This document shows, piece by piece, positions 9,360-17,983 of a stretch of DNA of 64,000 nt; positions within the stretch are counted from its first letter, which is position 1, and each line of letters opens with the position of its first letter. The stretch covers positions 264,870-328,869 of the forward strand of contig CAISDA010000006.1 of the NCBI GenBank assembly GCA_903884005.1, given 5' to 3'. The position numbers and the translations under genes were made by a program. The notes under the pieces are model-generated. The model did no database searches. It was given only the letters and a program-made list of their open reading frames with translations, and had not been told where the DNA came from. The DNA is from an uncultured Ignavibacteriota bacterium. GTDB taxonomy: Bacteria > Bacteroidota > Ignavibacteria > UBA10030 > UBA8401.

Positions 9360-10586
9360 TTATTCCCAGCGGATCGCCTCTGCCGGCTGCAGCGCCGCCG
9401 CCCTGTACGCGGGATAGATCGCCGCGCCGTAACAGAGCAGCATCGTGGCCGCCGTGATCGCAATGAAATCCGTCGCGCGTATCTCGATCGGGATTGCCGG
9501 AATGATGTACACCGTCGGGTCGAGCGGGAAGAGATGAAACTGCACCTGCAGCCAGCATACGAGCAAACCGAGCACGCTCCCCGCAACGATCCCGACGATG
9601 CCGACCAACGCGCCTTCAAAGCGGAAGATGGCAATGATGTCGGCGTTCGTCGCCCCCATCGTCTTCAGTATGCCGATGTCCCGCGTTTTTTCAATAACGG
9701 ACATAGTCATCGACCCGAGAAGATTGAACGACGCGACGGCAACGATGAGGCAGAGAATGATGAACGCGGTCCAGCGTTCGATCTTCATCACCGAATACAG
9801 GTCCTTGTGAAGGTCGTACCATGTCTGCACCTCAAAGCGGTCGGCAAAGCGGCTGATGATGGAACTTTTCATCGCCTCGGCGTCCCCGAGCGACGTGAGA
9901 CGAAGTTCCCACCCGTGGACGTCGGCCTCCAACTGAAGGAGGCGCTGCGCCGACGACAGGGACATATACCCGTACGAGCCGTCGTATTCCTTGTTGTTCG
10001 ATTCATACATGCCGGCAATGCGGAAGGCCCGGATCACGGGAGCGCCGAGCCCCAGGAGCGCCTGTTCGGAACCGGCGGGGCTGATCATCCACACCGTATC
10101 CTCGGTGACGACGCCTAATTTGTCGGCCAGCGAAAAACCGAGCACCAGATCGTTCTTCGTTGAATCCCCGAAATCCAATGTGCCCAGCACGATCTTCTGT
10201 TTCAGCCCGGACACGCGATCAATGGCCGCATCGTCCATTCCCCGAATGAACACCACCTTGCTCTGGTTTTTCGACACGATCATGGCCTTGCCGCTCACGA
10301 ACCGGCCCGCCCCGTCGATGTTCGTCTGCTCCGCTAAAAATTGCCGCAGTCCTGTTTCATCCCCGGGCCTCGTCCTGTCGTTCTGTTGTATCCTCACGTG
10401 CGGATCGAAATTGACAAGGATGCCAGTGACAATGCTGTTGAATCCGTTGAAGACCGAGAGCACAATGATCAGGGCCGCCACGCCGACCATCACGCCGATG
10501 ATCGAGATCAGTGAGATGACCGTAATGAATCCCGCTTCTTTTTTCGAGAGCAGGTAGCGGAGCGCTATGAAATACCGAAATGACAA
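9360..10586 (-). CDS. LolC/LolE-family permease (second copy)
   Basis: 408 residues. The N-terminus [17 protein letters not shown] is followed by one membrane helix (about 20-48), a periplasmic domain of roughly 220 residues, and three C-terminal helices (about 275-390) ending [10 protein letters not shown]. This is the FtsX-like permease layout of LolC/LolE. With the adjacent paralogue and LolD it should extract lipoproteins from the inner membrane for delivery to the outer membrane. Which gene is LolC and which LolE cannot be decided here. It is 48 bases from the upstream permease gene. Confidence 0.88.
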   Translation of the reverse strand: MSFRYFIALRYLLSKKEAGFITVISLISIIGVMVGVAALIIVLSVFNGFNSIVTGILVNFDPHVRIQQNDRTRPGDETGLRQFLAEQTNIDGAGRFVSGKAMIVSKNQSKVVFIRGMDDAAIDRVSGLKQKIVLGTLDFGDSTKNDLVLGFSLADKLGVVTEDTVWMISPAGSEQALLGLGAPVIRAFRIAGMYESNNKEYDGSYGYMSLSSAQRLLQLEADVHGWELRLTSLGDAEAMKSSIISRFADRFEVQTWYDLHKDLYSVMKIERWTAFIILCLIVAVASFNLLGSMTMSVIEKTRDIGILKTMGATNADIIAIFRFEGALVGIVGIVAGSVLGLLVCWLQVQFHLFPLDPTVYIIPAIPIEIRATDFIAITAATMLLCYGAAIYPAYRAAALQPAEAIRWE

Positions 10587-10634
10587 TGGCGTATAGTTTT
10601 TTGTTGTGGGGCAAATTGAAGCCCGCCCGGTTCT

Positions 10635-11864
10635 TTACTGAAACCTGATCGACTGTATCGGGTCGAGCCGCGACGCCAGCATCGCAGGGATCAGCGATGC
10701 CAGGAGTGTGAGCGCGATCGAGATCGACGACACGACCGCACAGTCCTGCCAGCGGAACAATATCGGCACGGTCGTCATAAAATAAATCGACGACGGCAGC
10801 GAAAAAAAATGGAAGTGAAACTGCAGCCAGCACACGCCGTAGCCGAACATGTTTCCGAGCACCGTTCCGATCACGCCGATGGCGACCCCTTCGTAGAGGA
10901 ATATTTTTTTGATCCCCTGCGTGCTCGCCCCCATGGACAGCAAAATGCCGATCTGATGCTTCTTTTCGAGCACGACCATGAGGAGCGTGCCAATGATGTT
11001 CACGACCGCGACAATGATGATCAATCCGAGGATGATGGGGATCGGCTGTTTCTGCAGCTCGATCCATGTGAATAAATTCCGGTACATCTGATAGAGCGTT
11101 CTCGCGTAGTACGGATAGCCGAGCAGCTCCATGATCTGTTTCGCCGTGGCGTCCGCCTGCGTCACGTCGTACAGCATCACGTCGAACCCGGTGGCGGCAT
11201 CGCCGAACAGGAAGAGCGATTGCGCGGAGGCCATGGAGACGAAGAAATACAGATCGTCATATTCGGCCATGCCCGATTCGTAGACGCCGGTGATCACGAA
11301 CGGCATGATCCTCGGCGACTGCATCGCATTGTAGCTGCCGCGCAGGCCGAAGACGATGACCGTGTCGGCGATCCGCACATGCAGCCGGGAGGCAAGCTTC
11401 CTGCCGATGACGCAGGACGAGATCCCGTCGGAGGATGATGCGACGCTGAAGGCTCCCTCGACGATATAGTTCCGCGCAGAGGACACATCGCGCCCCTCAT
11501 CGATGCCCTTCACCATGATCCCCTCGATATAATTTTTCGAACGGACCATCCCTTCCTTTGCGGCGAACGGCGACATGCCGCGTACATTCGGAATGCTCCT
11601 GAGTACTTCCTCGCGGGCCTGCAAGTAACGCGGCAGCGTCTGGTTCTGGAATCCGGTGACCTGGATGTGCGTCGTGAAGCCGATCACCTTTTCTTTTATT
11701 TCCCGTTCGAACCCGTTGAGGATCGTCAGCGTGATGATAAGGGCGCCGACGCCGAGCATGATGCCGGCGACAGCAATGAAGGTCACGATAGAAATGAAAT
11801 TCTTGTTCCGAGGATTTCTCTGAAATTGCAGATAACGGCGCGCAATGTATGAGGCGTAAGACAT
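10635..11864 (-). CDS. LolC/LolE-family permease (first copy)
   Basis: Starting at ATG 11864 gives 409 residues beginning MSYASYIARRYLQF. An ATG 30 bases upstream (11894) keeps the frame open and cannot be excluded. The topology is one N-terminal helix around 30-57, a periplasmic domain, and three C-terminal helices ending LDPIQSIRFQ, as in the FtsX/LolC family. The N-terminal region MLGVGALIITLTILNGF closely parallels [17 protein letters not shown] of the next gene, so the two are a heterodimer pair or recent paralogues. It follows prfB by about 95 bases in the order prfB, permease, permease, lolD. Confidence 0.87.
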   Translation of the reverse strand: MSYASYIARRYLQFQRNPRNKNFISIVTFIAVAGIMLGVGALIITLTILNGFEREIKEKVIGFTTHIQVTGFQNQTLPRYLQAREEVLRSIPNVRGMSPFAAKEGMVRSKNYIEGIMVKGIDEGRDVSSARNYIVEGAFSVASSSDGISSCVIGRKLASRLHVRIADTVIVFGLRGSYNAMQSPRIMPFVITGVYESGMAEYDDLYFFVSMASAQSLFLFGDAATGFDVMLYDVTQADATAKQIMELLGYPYYARTLYQMYRNLFTWIELQKQPIPIILGLIIIVAVVNIIGTLLMVVLEKKHQIGILLSMGASTQGIKKIFLYEGVAIGVIGTVLGNMFGYGVCWLQFHFHFFSLPSSIYFMTTVPILFRWQDCAVVSSISIALTLLASLIPAMLASRLDPIQSIRFQ

Positions 11865-11959
11865 AGGAAAGTTGTTGTAGGGCGAATTGGCCATCCGCCC
11901 TTGGTCGCGATCGGGGCGGATGGATCGTTGACGCGGGGAGCCGTTGACCGGCGTCCCGC

Positions 11960-13064
11960 TTATTCCTTGCTGCCGGCCGTCATCAAATATCCCTTGATGA
12001 ATGGATCAAGTTCCCCGTCCATCACACCCTGCACATCGCTCGTCTCGATGTCGGTGCGGTGATCTTTCACCATGTTGTACGGATGGAAGACGTACGAACG
12101 GATCTGGCTGCCCCATTCGATTTTCTTTTTCGTTCCTTCCACGGCTGCCAGACGCGCTTCCTCTTCCTCCCGGCGGATCTGGTACAGGCGCGATTTCAGC
12201 ATCTTCATTGCGCGTTCGCGGTTTTGAAACTGGGAGCGTTCCTCCTGGCAGGCGACGATCACACCGGAAGGAATGTGCGTCAAGCGCACCGCGGTTTCGA
12301 CTTTATTCACGTTCTGCCCGCCCTTACCGCCCGATCTGAAGGTGTCCAATTTGATGTCGGCAGGATTCACTTCAATAGCGACATCGTCATCCATCTCCGG
12401 ATACGAAAACACCGAGGCGAAACTTGTGTGCCGGCGCTTGTTCGCATCGAACGGTGAAATGCGCACCAGGCGGTGCACGCCGATCTCCGCCTTCAGGTAT
12501 CCGTAGGCGAACTCTCCCGTGATCTCAAGCGTGGCGCTTTTGATGCCGGCGCCGTCGCCGTCCAGCCTGTCCACCAGCGATACCTTGAAATTGTGCTTCT
12601 CGCACCAGCGGATGTACATGCGCAGGAGCATCTCCGACCAGTCCTGGCTCTCGGTGCCGCCGGCCCCCGAATGGATCTCGAGGATGGCATTGCGCTTGTC
12701 GTCGTCGCCGCTGAGCATGTTCTTGAATTCAAGCTCTCCAAGTGCCTCGTCGGCCTTTCGCACGTCCGAGGCAATCTCCTTCTCGAACGACGCGTCGTTC
12801 GATTCTTCGGCCATCTCGATGAGCGTCTGCACATCGTCAAGTGTCGACTTTACTTTTCCCCAGCCGTCAACCCACAGTTTGCGGGTGTTGATCTCCTGCA
12901 GGATCTTCTGCGCGGCCACATTGTCGTCCCAGAACTTCGGTTCGGAAGACCTGGCCTGCAGTTCGAGCATTTGCTGTTCTTTGGCATCCAAGTCAAAGAA
13001 ACCTCCGGAGTTTCTGGAGCCGTTCGTGCGATCTGCGTGCGCTTTGTTTTAATTCGTCAAACAT
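11960..13064 (-). CDS. prfB: Peptide chain release factor 2, expressed by programmed +1 frameshift
   Basis: RF2 ends translation at UGA and UAA. The main frame (to 11960) has the stop-codon reader SPF in [19 protein letters not shown] and the peptidyl-tRNA hydrolysis motif GGQ in [11 protein letters not shown]. The real start is ATG 13064: the first 23 codons read [18 protein letters not shown] and then reach an in-frame TGA at 12995-12993. A +1 slip on CTT-TGA-C continues as [10 protein letters not shown], giving about 367 residues, the normal RF2 length. A purine-rich CGGAGG lies three bases before the CTT, as at the classical RF2 site. Without the slip there is no good start for the long frame. 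Confidence 0.95.
12992..13007 (-). promoter_or_regulatory. RF2 autoregulatory +1 frameshift site
   Basis: On the minus strand the order is CGGAGG (13007-13002), TTT, CTT, then TGA followed by C. This matches the known prfB recoding element: an internal Shine-Dalgarno-like hexamer three bases ahead of CUU-UGA-C. Low RF2 slows termination at the UGA and favours the frameshift, so the protein controls its own synthesis. Confidence 0.93.
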
Positions 13065-13140
13065 TGTTTTCCGTTTCAGAATGAAAAAATTATTTGTAAC
13101 TCAGCGTCCATTTACGGTACTGGCATCCTGAGATAAGGCA

Positions 13141-13266
13141 TCCTGGCTGCGCCAGGAATCTTCATTACAATGACATACGTTCTCTGTCGGAGCGCAAGCG
13201 TAGAATCTTGCATCGTGTGTACAGCCGGCGAGATTCTTCATTCGCTCGAGCTCCCTCAGTATGACG
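13141..13266. repeat. Degenerate intergenic repeat units between aspS and prfB
   Basis: The 232-base gap holds a small hairpin (TCCTGGC 13141-13147 with GCCAGGA 13151-13157). It also holds two related units, GAATCTTCATTACAATGAC near 13156-13174 and a longer GAGATTCTTCATT...CAGTATGAC near 13230-13265. These resemble a dispersed intergenic repeat seen widely in bacterial chromosomes. No gene or tRNA was found in the gap. Confidence 0.4.
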
Positions 13267-13296
13267 TGAACTTGAGAGAACGGTGTATAGGTATAA

Positions 13297-15060
13297 TCAT
13301 TTTATGCGAATGTGCAATTCGTCGAGCTGTTTTTTATCCACTTCCGACGGACAATCGTCCATGAGCGACGTGCCGCTCGCCGTTTTCGGGAACGCAATCA
13401 CGTCCCGGATCGACTTCGATCCGGTCAGGAGCATCGCGACGCGGTCGAACCCGAATGCAATGCCTCCGTGCGGCGGAGCGCCGTATCGGAACGCATCCAG
13501 CATGAACCCGAATTTTGCTTTAGCCTCGTCTTCGGTCATTGCCAGGAGGCTGAAGATCTTGCTTTGCATCTCGGAACTGTGTATACGGATCGAGCCGCCG
13601 GCGATCTCGCTGCCGTTCCACACCAGATCGTATGCGCGTGCGCGCGCCTTCGACGGATCCGTGTCGAGGAACGCCACATCCTCGTCTTTCGGCGCGGTGA
13701 ACATGTGATGCATCGCCACGTACCGTTTCTCTTCTTCCGAATATTCGAACATGGGGAAATCCACCACCCACAGCAGGCTGATCTTCGTTTCGTCGATGAG
13801 GTTCAGCCGCTTCGCCATGTCGAGCCGCAGCGTTCCAAGCGTCGAATACGTCTTATTCCACGAGTCGGACACAAGGAGCACCAGATCGCCCTGCACCGCT
13901 CCGGCCCGGTCGCAGATCGACTGCAGGATGTCCTTGCCCAGAAATTTTTCGATCGCCGACTCAAGGCCCTTTTCCGTCCATTTGATATAGGCAAGGCCGC
14001 CGACACCGAGGGACTTCGTGAAGTCCACAAGGTTGTCCATCTGATTGCGCGTGAACGCGGCGCCTCCCGGCACGGTGAATCCTGCAACAACGCCGCCCTT
14101 CTTCGCATTCTCTGCGAAAACTTTGAAGCCGCCCTCGACCACGAGGTCGTTGAATTGAGCGAACTTCAGGCCGAAGCGCAGGTCCGGTTTGTCGCTGCCG
14201 TACCCTTCCATCGCGTCCTTGTACGTCAAGCGCGGCAGCGGCAATTGAATGTCGATGCCTTTGATCTCTTTGAAGAACCGCTGCGTCACGCCTTCGGCGA
14301 TCGTCTGCACATCGATCTCATCGGCAAACGACATCTCGACGTCGATCTGTGTGAATTCGGGCTGGCGGTCCGCACGCAGATCCTCGTCGCGGAAACATTT
14401 CACGATCTGAAAATAGCGGTCCATTCCCGCAACCATCAGGATCTGCTTGTAGGTCTGCGGCGATTGGGGCAGCGCATAAAATTTCCCATGATGAATGCGG
14501 CTGGGCACGAGATAATCCCGCGCGCCTTCGGGCGTGCTCTTCATGAGCACCGGCGTTTCAACTTCCACGAAACCGTGTTCGTCAAAATAGCGCCGCGTGA
14601 TCTGGTACATCCTGTGACGCAGCATCATATTTTTTTGCATCGTTTCGCGCCGAAGATCAAGATAGCGGTATTTCAACCGGATCTCTTCGCTCGCTTCGAC
14701 TTTGTCTTCGATCGGGAACGGCGTGGTCTCCGCCTTGTTCAGGATCGTCAATTCGGAGGCGATGATGTCTATCTCTCCTGTCACAATATTCGCATTATCC
14801 GTTCCCTCGGGACGGCGGTCGACCTTACCTGTCACCGAGATGACAAATTCACTCCTCAGGTCCTTTGCCTGCGCATGAACGGCTTCGTTGTATTGGGGAC
14901 CGAAGACAACCTGCGTCTTGCCATACCGGTCGCGGACGTCGATAAAAATGACTCCGCCGAGATCCCGCCGTTTATCGACCCAGCCTGTCAGCGTGACCGT
15001 TTGTCCTAATTGTTCTTTGCGCAATTCGCCGCATGTGTGCGTTCGCTTGGTATAATTCAT
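13297..15060 (-). CDS. aspS: Aspartyl-tRNA synthetase
   Basis: From ATG 15060 the protein is 587 residues, the usual bacterial AspRS size. The order is an N-terminal anticodon-binding OB fold (VTLTGWVDKRRDLGGVIFID), class II motif 2 (FRDEDLRADRQPEFTQID), a bacterial GAD insertion domain, and motif 3 (GGIAFGFDRVAML) near the C-terminus. The start MNYTKRTHTCGELR is chosen over an upstream frame extension that has no family similarity. Whether it also charges tRNA-Asn depends on asparagine pathway genes not present here. It stands alone between two intergenic regions. Confidence 0.96.
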   Translation of the reverse strand: MNYTKRTHTCGELRKEQLGQTVTLTGWVDKRRDLGGVIFIDVRDRYGKTQVVFGPQYNEAVHAQAKDLRSEFVISVTGKVDRRPEGTDNANIVTGEIDIIASELTILNKAETTPFPIEDKVEASEEIRLKYRYLDLRRETMQKNMMLRHRMYQITRRYFDEHGFVEVETPVLMKSTPEGARDYLVPSRIHHGKFYALPQSPQTYKQILMVAGMDRYFQIVKCFRDEDLRADRQPEFTQIDVEMSFADEIDVQTIAEGVTQRFFKEIKGIDIQLPLPRLTYKDAMEGYGSDKPDLRFGLKFAQFNDLVVEGGFKVFAENAKKGGVVAGFTVPGGAAFTRNQMDNLVDFTKSLGVGGLAYIKWTEKGLESAIEKFLGKDILQSICDRAGAVQGDLVLLVSDSWNKTYSTLGTLRLDMAKRLNLIDETKISLLWVVDFPMFEYSEEEKRYVAMHHMFTAPKDEDVAFLDTDPSKARARAYDLVWNGSEIAGGSIRIHSSEMQSKIFSLLAMTEDEAKAKFGFMLDAFRYGAPPHGGIAFGFDRVAMLLTGSKSIRDVIAFPKTASGTSLMDDCPSEVDKKQLDELHIRIK

Positions 15061-15280
15061 GGGTTTCTCGATCGGATGTAATGCAGAGCACAGACCATGC
15101 CCGCCACAAAAAAATAAAAATCCCGCACGGGGATTACAACAATGAAATATGCATCGTAAAAATATAATAAAAAAGACGGGAAGTTTCAATGAATTGTTTC
15201 ACATCGGGGAAAATGGGACGACGGAAGGGGTGGAAGAAGGATTTGAAGGCCGGCGATCGGTCTGCACACCGCGTGCGCCG

Positions 15281-15290
15281 CCCCCCCCCC
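15281..15290. repeat. C10 homopolymer tract
   Basis: A run of ten C residues lies 26 bases beyond the stop of the SDR gene at 15316. A second C10 run lies upstream of the same gene at 16299. Such tracts are prone to length change. Confidence 0.9.
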
Positions 15291-15315
15291 AGAGGAGCGG
15301 CAGCGCAAGCGGCTG

Positions 15316-16125
15316 TTACACCCGATACCCGTCCCGGCGCACAAGCATGCGCCCTTCATAGGCATCGTCGACACCATGCACCTGCTCGTTCACCATGGAC
15401 GAAACGATGTTGCGAGCCACATGCGAAGGACGAAGGAGCTCCGTTTGCCCAAGTTTCAGCAGCGCCTCTTGTTCGAGCGTTCGGCGCACATCCGCCCGCG
15501 CTTCCTCGTGAAAGACGCCGGGCATGTAATAGATGGTTCTGATACCCCGCCGATTCGCGGTATCGGCATATTGCGCGGCGAAATGATGCAATCCGCTCTT
15601 CGACTCGCCGTAGTATCCCGCGCCATGCCATTGAAAATCTTCAATGGCCGATCCGACATAGAGAATCACGGATCCGTTCATACTCTTTTCCTCCAATCCC
15701 AGTGTGATCTCTATCGGTGCGATCTGATTGATACGATTCATCGCATCCGATTCAGGATCCGGCATCGGAGGCTGCTGCCGGAATTTTCTGCAGATCCCCG
15801 CTGTGTGTACGAGATAATCAATTCGGTCAACCTGTGTGCTCACGATGTGAACAAGGTCCCTCAAATCGAGTGACTGCGAATAGTCGGCCTGGACTATCGT
15901 CACATCGGCGCCGGTCATCTTCAAGGCCAGCTCGAGTTCGATCGCTTTTCGGATGCGGCTGTTGTAATGCAGAATGAGCCGCGCCCCCCGGCGTGCGAAC
16001 TCTTTGGCCACTTCGCCGCCGAGAACGCCCGTCACTCCGGTGATAAAGGCAACCTTCCCCTTCAGCGATTGCCGGATTTCACGCCCGATCGTTGCATTGT
16101 TCGATGATGTATTCGAAGCGGTCAT
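15316..16125 (-). CDS. Divergent short-chain dehydrogenase/reductase
   Basis: The product (269 residues from ATG 16125, which has an AGGGGAG ribosome-binding site) has a Rossmann fold. The nucleotide motif is TGVTGVLGG near residues 30-38, HTAG replaces the usual NNAG, and the catalytic YxxxK is YGESK. An open N-terminal extension to 16155 is not needed. The N-terminus carries about 20 extra polar residues before the first strand (KGKVAFITG). The pathway is unknown: its neighbours aspS and an ion transporter give no hint. Unlike the two other SDRs in the window it lacks the classical TGxxxGIG, so it is a distant subgroup. C10 tracts lie on both sides. Confidence 0.75.
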   Translation of the reverse strand: MTASNTSSNNATIGREIRQSLKGKVAFITGVTGVLGGEVAKEFARRGARLILHYNSRIRKAIELELALKMTGADVTIVQADYSQSLDLRDLVHIVSTQVDRIDYLVHTAGICRKFRQQPPMPDPESDAMNRINQIAPIEITLGLEEKSMNGSVILYVGSAIEDFQWHGAGYYGESKSGLHHFAAQYADTANRRGIRTIYYMPGVFHEEARADVRRTLEQEALLKLGQTELLRPSHVARNIVSSMVNEQVHGVDDAYEGRMLVRRDGYRV

Positions 16126-16225
16126 GATTGCAGCTCCCCTCTCTCCTGCGGCCATCGGCGCCGTGTTGTGTGGAATCGGTTTCCACTCTGCTCACCTGCA
16201 TGGATTCACTGGGCGGTACAATAGA

Positions 16226-16265
16226 CAGCCTCTGTCAATTGCCGAAAGGCAATCAGCAGAGGCTG
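16226..16265. other. Two-tier hairpin with GAAA tetraloop
   Basis: The outer arms CAGCCTCTG (16226-16234) and CAGAGGCTG (16257-16265) enclose inner arms ATTGCC (16238-16243) and GGCAAT (16248-16253) around a GAAA loop. Three-base internal loops (TCA and CAG) separate the tiers. No T-run follows on either strand. It lies about 100 bases upstream of the SDR start and could be a transcribed leader structure or part of a small RNA. Confidence 0.6.
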
Positions 16266-16298
16266 CCATTGACGATACTTCGAAATCCAACCATCGTA

Positions 16299-16308
16299 CC
16301 CCCCCCCC
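16299..16308. repeat. C10 homopolymer tract upstream of the SDR gene
   Basis: Ten consecutive C residues lie about 175 bases upstream of the SDR start codon at 16125, pairing with the C10 run beyond its 3' end. Slippage here could alter expression if the tract lies in the promoter or leader; this is inference. Confidence 0.9.
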
Positions 16309-16550
16309 GACACTAAAGTTGAACTCTCTCTCACGCGATGCTGTTCTTCGAATGCTGCCTGTTGTGTATCTTACCGGTTCCACGCCGCGTGCGCTTCCCT
16401 CGCGAACTGCTGCTGCTCACTCGACTCTACTGCAACATATTTCCTTTTTACTGTTTGTGCAAGTTAGAATTGTCTTAATTTTTCGACTATGTGTCTGTAA
16501 ATATTTTTTTCGCACTACTCCCCTGTCGCGCCGCTACCGGTGCGCCGATG

Positions 16551-17909
16551 CTAACGGAAAAAAAGGAACCACACCAGCGCGTAGACCGGCAGGAGAATCG
16601 GAAGCGTATAGCGAACGATGTAGCCGAAGAACGACGGCATCTCCACGCCGCTTGCTTCAGCGATCGACTTCACCATGAAGTTCGGAGCATTGCCGATGTA
16701 CGTGCACGCGCCGAAGAAGACGGCGCCGATCGAGACGGCCTGAACATACTGCCAGTAGTGCAACAGATAGACCTGCACATCCGCTGCGTTATCGATGTTC
16801 AAGTGAACGAGCCCGAACGATGCCGTGAGAAAATTCAGATATGTCGGGGCGTTGTCCAGAAATGACGAGATCGCCCCTGTTGCCCAGTAATACTGTCCGG
16901 GAGTGCTGACCCCGATCGACTGGGCGTTGACCGCCAGCCAATCCAGCGCAGGCATCATGGTGGCAAAGATGCCCAGAAACAGAATGCCAACCTCGTTGAT
17001 CGGCAAAAAGGAAAATTCATTTTTCTCATGAATTTTTTTATTCGTTGTGAAGTACGAACCGGCTCCCGCCGCAGCCATGATGCACTCGCGGGCGCCCGGC
17101 GGATGCTCGATGAACACACCGATCAGGATCATCATGAGGAATCCGAGATTGCCCAGTCCGTCGAACGATGCTTTTTCTCCGTGCTCCAGAGCGTCCACCT
17201 GTTTCGATCTCGCAGTATGATGGAACGAACGATAATCGAGCGCATAGAAAATGCCGAGCAGCACACTGCACGCCGCGGCCCACATTGTCCATGTCGTGGC
17301 GGCGACCCAGAAGAACGGGATGCCTTTCAAATATCCGAGGAAGAGCGGCGGGTCGCCGATCGGAGTCAGCGCTCCTCCGACGTTGCCGACAATGAAAATG
17401 AAAAAGACGATATGGAACGGCTTCATGCGGAATTTATTCACGCGGATGTACGGACGGATAAGCAGCATCGAAGCGCCCGTGGTGCCGACAATGTTGGAGA
17501 TGATCGCGCCGAATGCAAGCAGGGCCAGGTTCGAATGCGGCGTCGATTTTCCGCGCAGTTGGAAATGTATACCGCCCGAGACGAGGAACAGCGATCCGAT
17601 CAACATGATGAAACTGAAATAGTCGTGCAGTGCCAGCAGCACGCGCGGGCCGTTCTGCTCAATGAACAGATAGTAGACAACGACCGCCGCACCGAGCCCG
17701 ATCGACACAACGGGATAATATTTTTCCCACCAGTGTTTGCACACAAACGGCATCACGGCGATCGCCGCGAGCAGCACGATGAAGGGGATCGTCATGAAGG
17801 GATTCACCGCCGCGCGCCGTGCAGCCTCGCCGGCATTCGCCACAGAGGCGAACCCGGTCATCAGCGGCACGAGAACAGCCACTCGGCGCAACATCATCGA
17901 TGTCTTCAT
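16551..17909 (-). CDS. ArsB/NhaD-superfamily transporter, putative Na+/H+ antiporter
   Basis: From ATG 17909 the 452-residue protein starts MKTSMMLRRVAVLVPLMTGF, a hydrophobic leader, followed by about 11-12 membrane helices. The segments NIVGTTGASMLLIRP and NVGGALTPIGDPPLFLGY are the paired conserved loops of the ArsB/NhaD/CitM superfamily. NhaD-type sodium/proton antiport is the likeliest role, but citrate or other anion transport cannot be ruled out. The frame is open to 17987, but that would run through the nuo terminator, so 17909 is preferred. It follows the nuoJKLM operon, where nuoN is often found, but has its own expected promoter. Confidence 0.78.
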   Translation of the reverse strand: MKTSMMLRRVAVLVPLMTGFASVANAGEAARRAAVNPFMTIPFIVLLAAIAVMPFVCKHWWEKYYPVVSIGLGAAVVVYYLFIEQNGPRVLLALHDYFSFIMLIGSLFLVSGGIHFQLRGKSTPHSNLALLAFGAIISNIVGTTGASMLLIRPYIRVNKFRMKPFHIVFFIFIVGNVGGALTPIGDPPLFLGYLKGIPFFWVAATTWTMWAAACSVLLGIFYALDYRSFHHTARSKQVDALEHGEKASFDGLGNLGFLMMILIGVFIEHPPGARECIMAAAGAGSYFTTNKKIHEKNEFSFLPINEVGILFLGIFATMMPALDWLAVNAQSIGVSTPGQYYWATGAISSFLDNAPTYLNFLTASFGLVHLNIDNAADVQVYLLHYWQYVQAVSIGAVFFGACTYIGNAPNFMVKSIAEASGVEMPSFFGYIVRYTLPILLPVYALVWFLFFR

Positions 17910-17920
17910 AGGATGCGGAC

Positions 17921-17950
17921 AAAAAAAAGGACGCAGCGTGCGTCCTTTTG
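17921..17950 (-). terminator. Intrinsic terminator of the nuoJKLM operon
   Basis: Arms AAAAGGACGCA (17925-17935) and TGCGTCCTTTT (17939-17949) form an 11-bp stem with a three-base loop. On the minus strand the stem is followed by eight T residues. It begins about 35 bases beyond the nuoM stop. Confidence 0.93.
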
Positions 17951-17983
17951 AATATTTACCACGTATACCCGTCAGCGCATCGA

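Larger units (their letters stand above)
16126..16550. other. 425-base gene-free region with hairpin and C10 tract
   Basis: This gap separates the SDR gene from the 3' end of the transporter gene. It holds a strong hairpin (16226-16265), a C10 run (16299-16308) and an AT-richer stretch (16430-16520). No open frame with coding character was seen. Promoters for the SDR gene are expected here. Confidence 0.6.

Noticed and set aside
13065..13296. tRNA gene in the prfB-aspS gap
   Set aside because: No TTCGA-type arm or foldable cloverleaf was seen; the gap consists of degenerate repeats and a small hairpin.
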